From Piromyces finnis (taxonomy: Eukaryota; Neocallimastigomycota; Neocallimastigomycetes; Neocallimastigales; Neocallimastigaceae): a stretch of 22,215 nucleotides of DNA. Positions 1 through 12,224 of this stretch are shown here, in pieces (the first letter of the stretch is position 1; each line of letters begins with the position of its first letter). Under the pieces are notes generated by a model. It was given only the letters and a program-made list of their open reading frames with translations, did no database searches and had not been told where the DNA came from. Location of the stretch: the NCBI GenBank assembly GCA_002104945.1, contig MCFH01000165.1, positions 1-22,215 on the forward strand, written 5' to 3'. The position numbers and the translations under genes are program-made.

Positions 1-939
1 AATCCTTTAATTGATTTTTTTAAAAATGAATAATATATTATTATTAATAATGTTAAAATAATTTTTATTATTTTAATTTAAAGAATATTATAATAATAAT
101 AAGATTATTTAATAGTAATACTTATTAAGTATTAATAAGATAATAATCTTTACAAAGATTTAATTCATAAAACTATTCTAAACTATTTATACTATTTGTA
201 ATTTTACATTTAATACTAAAATAACTTTTTAGTACATGATTATATTCATAATATATTTTATAATACTAAAACTAAACTTAAGACTTATTACTAATTATTA
301 AAAATAACTATTGTTTATATATTTATAATATTAATTATTTCTTAATTATAATAATTCATTGCATATAATTTTAATAATTATAATCTTTTAATTCAAAGAT
401 TATAAGTTATGTTATTGAAAAATTATTATAAAATAAAGTTAATTAATTCCGGAAAATAATTTTAATTTAATTAAAACAATAATTTATATCCTTTTGGGTG
501 AATGATTTATGTCAATCATCAGGGGTGATCATTCTCTGAATAAACAATTAATCATTACTAACAAAATATCTTTAAATTGAAATAATCTCGTGAACCAGCA
601 GAGATATTGACCTGATTTTAAGATATGTTGTTTGTCTCGAGCGTGGCTTTCTAACGAACTTAATTATAACCAAAATATTATTATTCAAAAATCGTCATTC
701 GTTGAGGGAATACGCGTGTTTTTTTCTTATTCCATTTTAACGATAAGGGTTAAAGTTATTTATTATAAAAATTATTAAGGGTTAAGGTCATATTTTAACC
801 TTTTCTAAATTTTTAAATATTTCTTAATAAAATTTTATAATTTATTTGAAAATAAAATATTTGTTGATTTTGAATTTTCATAAGTGATTTCACAATTCCA
901 AGTGATCTTGAAATTGTAATTTCACTAGTATTCGTGACA
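1..939. mobile_element. LTR-like element A, copy 1 (left end cut by window)
   Basis: Matches the complete copy at 5478-6508 from roughly its base 100 onward and ends in the same cgtgaca terminus. The first about 100 bases of the window align poorly, with several extra or missing bases, as expected at a low-quality sequence end. No open reading frame is present. Confidence 0.6.
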
Positions 940-1003
940 ATTTTTTCCATGTGTCCAAATTTTTTAAATTTTTATATAGTTATTGTGACAAAATAACAAA
1001 AGT

Positions 1004-1075
1004 GGGGTGTTAGCTCAGCGGTAGAGCAATTGACTGCAGATCAATAGGTCTTCGGTTCAAATCCGGAACGCCCCT
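1004..1075 (+). tRNA. tRNA-Cys: tRNA-Cys (anticodon GCA), copy 1
   Basis: A 72-nt cloverleaf carrying Cys for UGC/UGU codons. Acceptor stem GGGGTGT pairs with ACGCCCC (one G-U pair), D stem GCTC/GAGC, anticodon stem ATTGA/TCAAT with loop CTGCAGA and anticodon GCA at 1036-1038, five-base variable loop, T stem TTCGG/CCGGA with loop TTCAAAT, discriminator T. Internal Pol III promoters are present: A box tagctcagcgg (1011-1021) and B box ggttcaaatcc (1055-1065). No intron and no encoded CCA, as expected for a eukaryotic nuclear gene. The tgactgcagatcaa anticodon arm is typical of eukaryotic cytosolic tRNA-Cys. It lies 65 bp after LTR-like element A and just before a T-run terminator. All four copies are identical in sequence, so each should be functional if transcribed. 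Confidence 0.97.
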
Positions 1076-1084
1076 TACTTTTAA

Positions 1085-1094
1085 TTTTTTTTTT
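1085..1094 (+). terminator. Pol III T-run terminator of tRNA-Cys copy 1
   Basis: A run of ten T begins 9 bases after the end of the tRNA. This is a strong RNA polymerase III stop. Confidence 0.85.
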
Positions 1095-1157
1095 GTTTTA
1101 TCAAAGTAATAATTTTATTTTATTAAAGTAATAATTTTGCCATTACCCTTATGTTTG

Positions 1158-2278
<1,121 letters not shown>

Positions 2279-2453
2279 TAGTGGCTTTCTTACTTTAATT
2301 AAAATTACTAGAATATATTATACCCAATTTTTATTCAAGTAATAAATGATTATATTAAAAAAAATCAATTACTAGATAACAAGAAAATAAAAGGTTACAT
2401 ATATTTTTAATTGATACATTAACCGATATATTTTTGAATAATAGAATATTTTA

Positions 2454-2643
2454 TTAAATAGTATGTTCTGGAATATCCTCAATAATATGTTCTTCTAAAT
2501 TACTTACTTCTTCTGGCTTTTCGGATAAGAAGGTATGAATTAAATAATTATAATTATATGATAATTATTTTTATTGAATATAACTTTCTTAGAAATTTTG
2601 GGACGTTTAAGTTTAAATTTACGGGATTGACCATTTTTTCTTC
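2454..2643 (-). pseudogene. Minus-strand coding-like fragment, copy 1
   Basis: Same fragment as 8022-8210. It has six T instead of five at 2634-2639, which changes the frame at the start of the basic segment. The EEVSNLEEH...PEHTI-stop part is unchanged. Confidence 0.32.
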
Positions 2644-2698
2644 TATTTTTGTACTAAACTATATAAAATTATTTAATAATTATTTTATAATAAAATTT

Positions 2699-3724
2699 TG
2701 TAAAAGTTTTACTAAACTTATAATTTAATATTAAAATATTAAATTAAATAAAAGATTAAAGATAACTAGGTTAGAAAAAAAATGTTTTATTAAAATAATC
2801 TTAATTGCTTTATAAATGAATAATTAAGTTATGTATTATGGTTAAATAATTTCTTTTATTTTATTTAAATAATATATATAAAATAAGATTATTTAATAAT
2901 AATACTTATTAAGTATTAATAAGATAATAATCTTTACAAAGATTTAATTTCATAAAATTATTCTAAACTATTTATACTAATTGTAATTTTACATTTAATA
3001 ATAAAATAACTTTTTAATACATGATTATATTCATAATATATTTTATAATACTAAAACTAAACTTAAGACTTATTACTAATTATTAAAAATAACTATTGTT
3101 TATATATTTATAATATTAATTATTTCTTAATTATAATATAATTCATTGCATATAATTTTAATAATTATAATCTTTTAATTCAAAGATTATAAGTTATGTT
3201 ATTGAAATAATTATTATAAATAAAGTTAATTAATTCCGGAAAATAATTTTAATTTAATTAAAACAATAATTTATATCCTTTTGGGTGAATGATTTATGTC
3301 AATACATCAGGGGTGATCATTCTCTGAATAAACAATTAATCATTACTAACAAAATATCTTTAAATTGAAATATCTCGTGAACCAGCAGAGATATTGACCT
3401 GATTTTAAGATATGTTGTTTATCTCGAGCGTGACTTTCTAACGAACCCACAATCTCCCAACCATTATTCAAAAATCGCTATTCGTTAAGGAGATACGCGT
3501 GTTTTTCCTTATTTAATTTTGACGATAAGGGTTAAAGTTATTTATTATAAATTTTATTAAGGGGTTAAGGTCATATCTTAACCTTTTCTAAATTTTTTAA
3601 ATATTTCTTAATATAATTTTATAATTTATTTGAAAATAAAATATTATTGATTTTGAAATTTTATAAGTAATTTCACCAATTTCAAGTGATCTTGAAATTG
3701 TAGATTTCACTAGTATTCGTGACA
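2699..3724. mobile_element. LTR-like element B, copy 1 (1026 bp, solo LTR)
   Basis: Begins TGTAAAAG and ends CGTGACA. A 5-bp direct repeat aattt flanks it at 2694-2698 and 3725-3729. The uninterrupted target is present nearby in inverted orientation (4896-5018), with a single aattt-like site where B should be. Together these are the standard marks of an LTR retroelement insertion reduced to one LTR. It has no open reading frame. It shares the hairpins and core of element A but differs clearly at about 3444-3460 (cccacaatctcccaacc here, ttaattataaccaaaatatt in A). Orientation is uncertain because TG...CA ends look the same on both strands. Confidence 0.72.
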
Positions 3725-4019
3725 AATTTTCTACTAATATCAAATTTATAATATATTTATAATTATTATTTATCAGGGTTGATGCGTTGACCGATATATT
3801 TGTGAATAATATAATGTTTTTAATAAATAATAAATTCTATATTATTATGATGAAACAATAAATTTAAAATAAAATAAAAATATGTTTTATAATTAACAAA
3901 TAAATCACTCAAAACTCGAAAATAAACTCTTATTATGTTTTAAATTAAATCTTTATTATATTCTATTTCTATAATTTATTTATTATCTGTTTATTGTCTT
4001 TTTATTCTCTATTTATTGT

Positions 4020-4058
4020 CCCCCTTTTTATAAAGAAGAATTTTATCTTCCTTTTATA
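4020..4058 (-). promoter_or_regulatory. Paired TATA-box-like motifs on the minus strand, copy 1
   Basis: The minus strand reads TATAAAAGG (4050-4058), then TATAAAAAGGGGG (4020-4032). Both resemble Pol II TATA boxes followed by a G-rich start region, and the G run stands out in this sequence. Transcription would run leftward into element B. In so A+T-rich a region a bare TATA match is common by chance; the ggggg and the pairing make it worth noting. The same pair recurs in every unit. Confidence 0.25.
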
Positions 4059-4895
4059 CATTTTCATTTATTACATGTATTATTATTTTTAACTATTAAA
4101 TATTATTATTACTATTGCTATTATTTATTAAAATTAAAAGAATAAATTAAAATTATGTCTTAGTATTATAAAATATTATAGAATATTACTTATTTGATTT
4201 CTTATTACTTCAAAATGTTTAAATTTAGAAAAATTATTATAAATTATCATTGACTATCATTAAATGTATAATACCTTGAATAAAATAATTAAAATTTAAA
4301 ATTAAAATAATATTAAAATAAAATTAAAATAAAATTAAAATAAAAATTTAACAAAATTAAAATATTAAAAGTATCAATTATTATAAACACTCATTTTATA
4401 CAGAAACATAAAAGAGTTCTGTATTTTATCTTTGGAATTGTTATTATTGTTCTATTTCCAGGTTTTAAGTTTGTCATTTTAGTAATAATTACTCAATTAG
4501 TTATTTTTTTAATTTATAAGTTTAAGAGTATTTCTAAAGAACACTTGGATAAACACTAGAATTAATAATTTGATGTATATCATTTTATTTTTAGTTTATT
4601 TATTCATTTTTATTTATTTATTATTATTTTATTATTTTAGTACATTATTGGATTAAGTCGTTTTATTTTATTTAATAATTTATTTTATTTAATAATTTAT
4701 TTTATTATTATCACTATTAGGTCGTTTTTACTCAGAATTTATTATATAATAAAGATAATATTATTTATTTAAAGAAAGGGTTATATTTTCATAAAATTAT
4801 TATTCATTCATTTTTAAGGATTATTATTGTTTATTTTTATTATAAGTTACTATGGGTTAAGTCGTGTTTATTCAGCTAGTTTATATCATGTTTTT

Positions 4896-5018
4896 ATATG
4901 AGTAGCGTATCAAGGTTGATAAATAATAATTATAAATATATTATACATTTGATATTAGTAGAATATTTTATTATAAAAATAATTATTAAATAATTTTATA
5001 TAGTTTAGTACAAAAATA
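4896..5018 (-). repeat. Inverted copy of the B insertion site without B, copy 1
   Basis: Read on the minus strand, 4962-5018 matches the left flank of B (2643-2698) and 4896-4961 matches the right flank (3725-3795), joined directly. At the junction the minus strand reads ataaaatattctactaat, while fusing the two B flanks after removing B and one target repeat gives ataaaattttctactaat, one mismatch. Similarity fades at both ends (about 12 of 16 matches near 4906-4921). The segment is therefore an older inverted duplicate that never received B, or the ancestral form of the locus. Confidence 0.8.
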
Positions 5019-5667
5019 TAATTTACATAAAATCAAATATTTTATAAATTTATATATTATAAAAATCATTTTTAATATAAAGAATAATAATAATTTTTAG
5101 TAGAAAATGAGAAGACTTAGATTATTAATAATAAGTTAAATTTTAATAATAGTTAATATAATTAATTAGTGAATACATAATAATATTTAAAAGACAAAAA
5201 TAAGTTTTTATATAATAAAAATTATTGTTAAAAAGAGCGTAAGAACAATAAATAAAAGAAAATATAAAAACGAAATTAAACTTGTCTAATTTGTAATTAT
5301 TGTGTTAATAATAAATAATATTTTATAGAATAAATCTGGTGTTATTATTCTATATAAATATTATTAAAATAATAAAACTATTAAAACTATAAAATAACTT
5401 AAAATAAATTAATAAAACTAGTAGATATTGTTAAAGCTCGTACAATAGCTGTCGAGATAAAACAATATAAGATAACATGTAAAAGTTTTACTAAACTTAT
5501 AATTTAATATTAAAATATCAAATTAAATAAAAGGTTAAAAGATAACTAGGTTAGAAAAAAAATGTTTTATTAAAATAATCTTAATTGATTTATAAATGAA
5601 TAATTATATTATGTATTATAGTTAAAATAATTCCTTTTTATTTTATTTAAAGAATATATATAATAAT

Positions 5668-5717
5668 AAGATTATTTAATAGTAATACTTATTAAGTATT
5701 AATAAGATAATAATCTT
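5668..5717. other. Nested hairpin near the left end of element A
   Basis: Outer stem aagattatt/aataatctt (9 bp) encloses an inner palindrome aatactt-att-aagtatt. It is present in A and in B (for example 2885-2934), with differences only in the unpaired parts. Confidence 0.45.
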
Positions 5718-6452
5718 TACAAAGATTTAATTCATAAAACTATTCTAAACTATTTATACTATTTGTAATTTTACATTTAATACTAAAATAACTTTTTAGT
5801 ACATGATTATATTCATAATATATTTTATAATACTAAAACTAAACTTAAGACTTATTACTAATTATTAAAAATAACTATTGTTTATATATTTATAATATTA
5901 ATTATTTCTTAATTATAATATAATTCATTGCATATAATTTTAATAATTATAATCTTTTAATTCAAAGATTATAAGTTATGTTATTGAAATAATTATTATA
6001 AAATAAAGTTAATTAATTCCGGAAAATAATTTTAATTTAATTAAAACAATAATTTATATCCTTTTGGGTGAATGATTTATGTCAATACATCAGGGGTGAT
6101 CATTCTCTGAATAAACAATTAATCATTACTAACAAAATATCTTTAAATTGAAATATCTCGTGAACCAGCAGAGATATTGACCTGATTTTAAGATATGTTG
6201 TTTGTCTCGAGCGTGGCTTTCTAACGAACTTAATTATAACCAAAATATTATTATTCAAAAATCGTCATTCGTTGAGGAGATACGCGTGTTTTTTCTTATT
6301 CCATTTTAACGATAAGGGTTAAAGTTATTTATTATAAAAATTATTAAGGGTTAAGGTCATATTTTAACCTTTTCTAAATTTTTAAATATTTCTTAATAAA
6401 ATTTTATAATTTATTTGAAAATAAAATATTTGTTGATTTTGAATTTTCATAA

Positions 6453-6494
6453 GTGATTTCACAATTCCAAGTGATCTTGAAATTGTAATTTCAC
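6453..6494. other. Terminal hairpin of LTR-like element A (also in B at 9245-9268)
   Basis: The last 60 bases of the element form a hairpin with stem caattccaag/cttgaaattg and loop tgat, extended outward by gtga/tcac. In B the one mismatch is repaired (caatttcaag), which gives a perfect 10-bp stem. It could be an RNA 3'-end or terminator structure of the former element. Confidence 0.5.
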
Positions 6495-6573
6495 TAGTAT
6501 TCGTGACAATTTTTTCCATGTGTCCAAATTTTTTAAATTTTTATATATGTTATTGTGACAAAATAACAAAAGT

Positions 6574-6645
6574 GGGGTGTTAGCTCAGCGGTAGAGCAAT
6601 TGACTGCAGATCAATAGGTCTTCGGTTCAAATCCGGAACGCCCCT
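6574..6645 (+). tRNA. tRNA-Cys: tRNA-Cys (anticodon GCA), copy 2
   Basis: Identical to the copy at 1004-1075 with all stems, A and B boxes intact; anticodon at 6606-6608. Its upstream leader differs by one base (tatatatgt here, tatatagt in copy 1). Confidence 0.97.
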
Positions 6646-6654
6646 TACTTTTAA

Positions 6655-6664
6655 TTTTTTTTTT
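6655..6664 (+). terminator. Pol III T-run terminator of tRNA-Cys copy 2
   Basis: Ten T at the same spacing after the tRNA as in copy 1. Confidence 0.85.
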
Positions 6665-6727
6665 GTTTTATCAAAGTAATAATTTTATTTTATTAAAGTA
6701 ATAATTTTGCCATTACCCTTATGTTTG

Positions 6728-7847
<1,120 letters not shown>

Positions 7848-8021
7848 TAGTGGCTTTCTTACTTTAATTAAAATTACTAGAATATATTATACCCAATTTT
7901 TATTCAAGTAATAAATGATTATATTAAAAAAATCAATTACTAGATAACAAGAAAATAAAAGGTTACATATATTTTTAATTGATACATTAACCGATATATT
8001 TTTGAATAATAGAATATTTTA

Positions 8022-8210
8022 TTAAATAGTATGTTCTGGAATATCCTCAATAATATGTTCTTCTAAATTACTTACTTCTTCTGGCTTTTCGGATAAGAAG
8101 GTATGAATTAAATAATTATAATTATATGATAATTATTTTTATTGAATATAACTTTCTTAGAAATTTTGGGACGTTTAAGTTTAAATTTACGGGATTGACC
8201 ATTTTTCTTC
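8022..8210 (-). pseudogene. Minus-strand coding-like fragment, copy 2
   Basis: I do not recognise it. Read on the minus strand, the right part codes KKNGQSRKFKLKRPKISKK, a basic segment just after a stop. The left part, in another frame, codes FLSEKPEEVSNLEEHIIEDI then PEHTI and a TAA stop at 8022-8024, an acidic C-terminus. Both stretches are less A+T-rich than the A+T filler between them. A GT after the ISKK codons and an AG inside the later gaaaag would remove about 70 bases and join KISKK to PEEVSNLEE in phase, so this could be the last two exons of a gene with a short intron. The upstream part of the gene is cut off where the inverted duplication and element B begin. It may instead be a chance reading; nothing else of the gene is present in the unit. 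Confidence 0.35.
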
Positions 8211-8265
8211 TATTTTTGTACTAAACTATATAAAATTATTTAATAATTATTTTATAATAAAATTT

Positions 8266-9292
8266 TGTAAAAGTTTTACTAAACTTATAATTTAATATTA
8301 AAATATTAAATTAAATAAAAGATTAAAGATAACTAGGTTAGAAAAAAAATGTTTTATTAAAATAATCTTAATTGCTTTATAAATGAATAATTAAGTTATG
8401 TATTATGGTTAAAATAATTTCTTTTATTTTATTTAAATAATATATATAATAATAAGATTATTTAATAATAATACTTATTAAGTATTAATAAGATAATAAT
8501 CTTTACAAAGATTTAATTTCATAAAATTATTCTAAACTATTTATACTAATTGTAATTTTACATTTAATAATAAAATAACTTTTTAATACATGATTATATT
8601 CATAATATATTTTATAATACTAAAACTAAACTTAAGACTTATTACTAATTATTAAAAATAACTATTGTTTATATATTTATAATATTAATTATTTCTTAAT
8701 TATAATATAATTCATTGCATATAATTTTAATAATTATAATCTTTTAATTCAAAGATTATAAGTTATGTTATTGAAATAATTATTATAAAATAAAGTTAAT
8801 TAATTCCGGAAAATAATTTTAATTTAATTAAAACAATAATTTATATCCTTTTGGGTGAATGATTTATGTCAATACATCAGGGGTGATCATTCTCTGAATA
8901 AACAATTAATCATTACTAACAAAATATCTTTAAATTGAAATATCTCGTGAACCAGCAGAGATATTGACCTGATTTTAAGATATGTTGTTTATCTCGAGCG
9001 TGACTTTCTAACGAACCCACAATCTCCCAACCATTATTCAAAAATCGCTATTCGTTAAGGAGATACGCGTGTTTTTCCTTATTTAATTTTGACGATAAGG
9101 GTTAAAGTTATTTATTATAAATTTTATTAAGGGTTAAGGTCATATCTTAACCTTTTCTAAATTTTTTAAATATTTCTTAATATAATTTTATAATTTATTT
9201 GAAAATAAAATATTATTGATTTTGAAATTTTATAAGTAATTTCACAATTTCAAGTGATCTTGAAATTGTAGATTTCACTAGTATTCGTGACA
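8266..9292. mobile_element. LTR-like element B, copy 2
   Basis: Same ends, with aattt target repeats at 8261-8265 and 9293-9297. It differs from copy 1 by a few single bases in runs. The terminal hairpin at 9245-9268 has a perfect 10-bp stem. Confidence 0.72.
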
Positions 9293-9297
9293 AATTT

Positions 9298-11047
9298 TCT
9301 ACTAATATCAAATTTATAATATATTTATAATTATTATTTATCAGGGTTGATGCGTTGACCGATATATTTGTGAATAATATAATGTTTTTAATAAATAATA
9401 AATTCTATATTATTATGATGAAACAATAAATTTAAAATAAAATAAAAATATGTTTTATAATTAACAAATAAATCACTCAAAACTCGAAAATAAACTCTTA
9501 TTATGTTTTAAATTAAATCTTTATTATATTCTATTTCTATAATTTATTTATTATCTGTTTATTGTCTTTTTTATTCTCTATTTATTGTCCCCCTTTTTAT
9601 AAAGAAGAATTTTATCTTCCTTTTATACATTTTCATTTATTACATGTATTATTATTTTTAACTATTAAATATTATTATTACTATTGCTATTATTTATTAA
9701 AATTAAAAGAATAAATTAAAATTATGTCTTAGTATTATAAAATATTATAGAATATTACTTATTTGATTTTCTTATTACTTCAAAATGTTTAAATTTAGAA
9801 AAATTATTATAAATTATCATTGACTATCATTAAATGTATAATACCTTGAATAAAATAATTAAAATTTAAAATTAAAATAATATTAAAATAAAATTAAAAT
9901 AAAATTAAAATAAAAATTTAACAAAATTAAAATATTAAAAGTATCAATTATTATAAACACTCATTTTATACAGAAACATAAAAGAGTTCTGTATTTTATC
10001 TTTGGAATTGTTATTATTGTTCTATTTCCAGGTTTTAAGTTTGTCATTTTAGTAATAATTACTCAATTAGTTATTTTTTTAATTTATAAGTTTAAGAGTA
10101 TTTCTAAAGAACACTTGGATAAACACTAGAATTAATAATTTGATGTATATCATTTTATTTTTAGTTTATTTATTCATTTTTATTTATTTATTATTATTTT
10201 ATTATTTTAGTACATTATTGGATTAAGTCGTTTTATTTTATTTAATAATTTATTTTATTTAATAATTTATTTTATTATTATCACTATTAGGTCGTTTTTA
10301 CTCAGAATTTATTATATAATAAAGATAATATTATTTATTTAAAGAAAGGGTTATATTTTCATAAAATTATTATTCATTCATTTTTAAGGATTATTATTGT
10401 TTATTTTTATTATAAGTTACTATGGGTTAAGTCGTGTTTATTCAGCTAGTTTATATCATGTTTTTATATGAGTAGCGTATCAAGGTTGATAAATAATAAT
10501 TATAAATATATTATACATTTGATATTAGTAGAATATTTTATTATAAAAATAATTATTAAATAATTTTATATAGTTTAGTACAAAAATATAATTTACATAA
10601 AATCAAATATTTTATAAATTTATATATTATAAAAATCATTTTTAATATAAAGAATAATAATAATTTTTAGTAGAAAATGAGAAGACTTAGATTATTAATA
10701 ATAAGTTAAATTTTAATAATAGTTAATATAATTAATTAGTGAATACATAATAATATTTAAAAGACAAAAATAAGTTTTTATATAATAAAAATTATTGTTA
10801 AAAAGAGCGTAAGAACAATAAATAAAAGAAAATATAAAAACGAAATTAAACTTGTCTAATTTGTAATTATTGTGTTAATAATAAATAATATTTTATAGAA
10901 TAAATCTGGTGTTATTATTCTATATAAATATTATTAAAATAATAAAACTATTAAAACTATAAAATAACTTAAAATAAATTAATAAAACTAGTAGATATTG
11001 TTAAAGCTCGTACAATAGCTGTCGAGATAAAACAATATAAGATAACA
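9298..11047. other. Gene-free A+T-rich spacer between B and A, copy 2
   Basis: Same contents as 3730-5477. The minus-strand TATA-like motif is at 9589-9601 and the inverted empty site at 10466-10588. Confidence 0.7.
10466..10588 (-). repeat. Inverted copy of the B insertion site without B, copy 2
   Basis: Same sequence as 4896-5018. It is the inverted, uninterrupted counterpart of the flanks of the B copy at 8266-9292. Confidence 0.8.
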
Positions 11048-12078
11048 TGTAAAAGTTTTACTAAACTTATAATTTAATATTAAAATATCAAATTAAATAA
11101 AAGGTTAAAAGATAACTAGGTTAGAAAAAAAATGTTTTATTAAAATAATCTTAATTGATTTATAAATGAATAATTATATTATGTATTATAGTTAAAATAA
11201 TTCCTTTTTATTTTATTTAAAGAATATATATAATAATAAGATTATTTAATAGTAATACTTATTAAGTATTAATAAGATAATAATCTTTACAAAGATTTAA
11301 TTCATAAAACTATTCTAAACTATTTATACTATTTGTAATTTTACATTTAATACTAAAATAACTTTTTAGTACATGATTATATTCATAATATATTTTATAA
11401 TACTAAAACTAAACTTAAGACTTATTACTAATTATTAAAAATAACTATTGTTTATATATTTATAATATTAATTATTTCTTAATTATAATATAATTCATTG
11501 CATATAATTTTAATAATTATAATCTTTTAATTCAAAGATTATAAGTTATGTTATTGAAATAATTATTATAAAATAAAGTTAATTAATTCCGGAAAATAAT
11601 TTTAATTTAATTAAAACAATAATTTATATCCTTTTGGGTGAATGATTTATGTCAATACATCAGGGGTGATCATTCTCTGAATAAACAATTAATCATTACT
11701 AACAAAATATCTTTAAATTGAAATATCTCGTGAACCAGCAGAGATATTGACCTGATTTTAAGATATGTTGTTTGTCTCGAGCGTGGCTTTCTAACGAACT
11801 TAATTATAACCAAAATATTATTATTCAAAAATCGTCATTCGTTGAGGAGATACGCGTGTTTTTTCTTATTCCATTTTAACGATAAGGGTTAAAGTTATTT
11901 ATTATAAAAATTATTAAGGGTTAAGGTCATATTTTAACCTTTTCTAAATTTTTAAATATTTCTTAATAAAATTTTATAATTTATTTGAAAATAAAATATT
12001 TGTTGATTTTGAATTTTCATAAGTGATTTCACAATTCCAAGTGATCTTGAAATTGTAATTTCACTAGTATTCGTGACA
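11048..12078. mobile_element. LTR-like element A, copy 3 (complete)
   Basis: Same length and ends (TGTAAAAG ... CGTGACA) as the copy at 5478-6508, with no differences that I noticed by eye. It again ends 65 bp before a tRNA-Cys gene and shows no target-site duplication. Confidence 0.65.
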
Positions 12079-12143
12079 ATTTTTTCCATGTGTCCAAATT
12101 TTTTAAATTTTTATATATGTTATTGTGACAAAATAACAAAAGT

Positions 12144-12215
12144 GGGGTGTTAGCTCAGCGGTAGAGCAATTGACTGCAGATCAATAGGTCTTCGGTTCAA
12201 ATCCGGAACGCCCCT
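12144..12215 (+). tRNA. tRNA-Cys: tRNA-Cys (anticodon GCA), copy 3
   Basis: Identical to the copy at 1004-1075; anticodon at 12176-12178. Complete cloverleaf, Pol III boxes and downstream T run. Confidence 0.97.
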
Positions 12216-12224
12216 TACTTTTAA

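Larger units (their letters stand above)
3730..5477. other. Gene-free A+T-rich spacer between B and A, copy 1
   Basis: No reading frame, RNA gene or protein-like stretch was found on either strand. It contains, in order: a partial direct copy (about 3769-3836) of sequence left of B (about 2402-2463); TATA-like motifs on the minus strand at 4020-4032 and 4050-4058; an A-rich 11-bp-period tract near 4312-4350; a hairpin with an 8-bp perfect stem (atacagaa/ttctgtat) at 4398-4424; a T-rich 17-bp-period duplication at 4661-4708; three degenerate copies of a ttaagtcgtttttattcag-like motif at 4641, 4711 and 4847; and the inverted empty site at 4896-5018. From 5019 to 5477 I see only A+T-rich filler. 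Confidence 0.7.
5478..6508. mobile_element. LTR-like element A, copy 2 (complete, 1031 bp)
   Basis: Begins TGTAAAAG and ends CGTGACA, so it has the TGT...ACA ends usual for long terminal repeats. By eye it is over 90% identical to element B (2699-3724). The identity starts and stops at the same bases while the flanks are unrelated, which fixes the boundaries. It has no coding capacity. It contains a less A+T-rich core at about 6060-6300 and several hairpins: 5668-5717, 5947-5974, 6152-6178 and 6453-6494. Its right end lies 65 bp before tRNA-Cys. The left flank (ataaca) and right flank (attttt) do not match, so no target duplication is visible. Internal retroelement genes, a primer-binding site next to either end and a second paired LTR with matching flanks were not found, so a solo or rearranged LTR is the best reading. 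On the minus strand the end reads TGTCACGA, and a short purine run (ggaaaaaa) abuts it, which weakly suggests minus orientation. Confidence 0.65.

Noticed and set aside
6060-6110. Hammerhead-like ctgatg on the minus strand near the gaatgat hairpin
   Set aside because: The conserved gaaa and the three-stem layout of a hammerhead ribozyme are absent.
6315-6358. aagggttaa words as telomere repeats
   Set aside because: There are only two copies, unequally spaced, and they are part of a hairpin within the element, not a tandem run.
2699-6508. B and A as the two LTRs of one complete retrotransposon
   Set aside because: The 1.75 kb between them has no coding sequence and no primer-binding site or polypurine tract in the right place. 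B has its own target repeats on both sides, and the sequence right of A does not match the repeat left of B.
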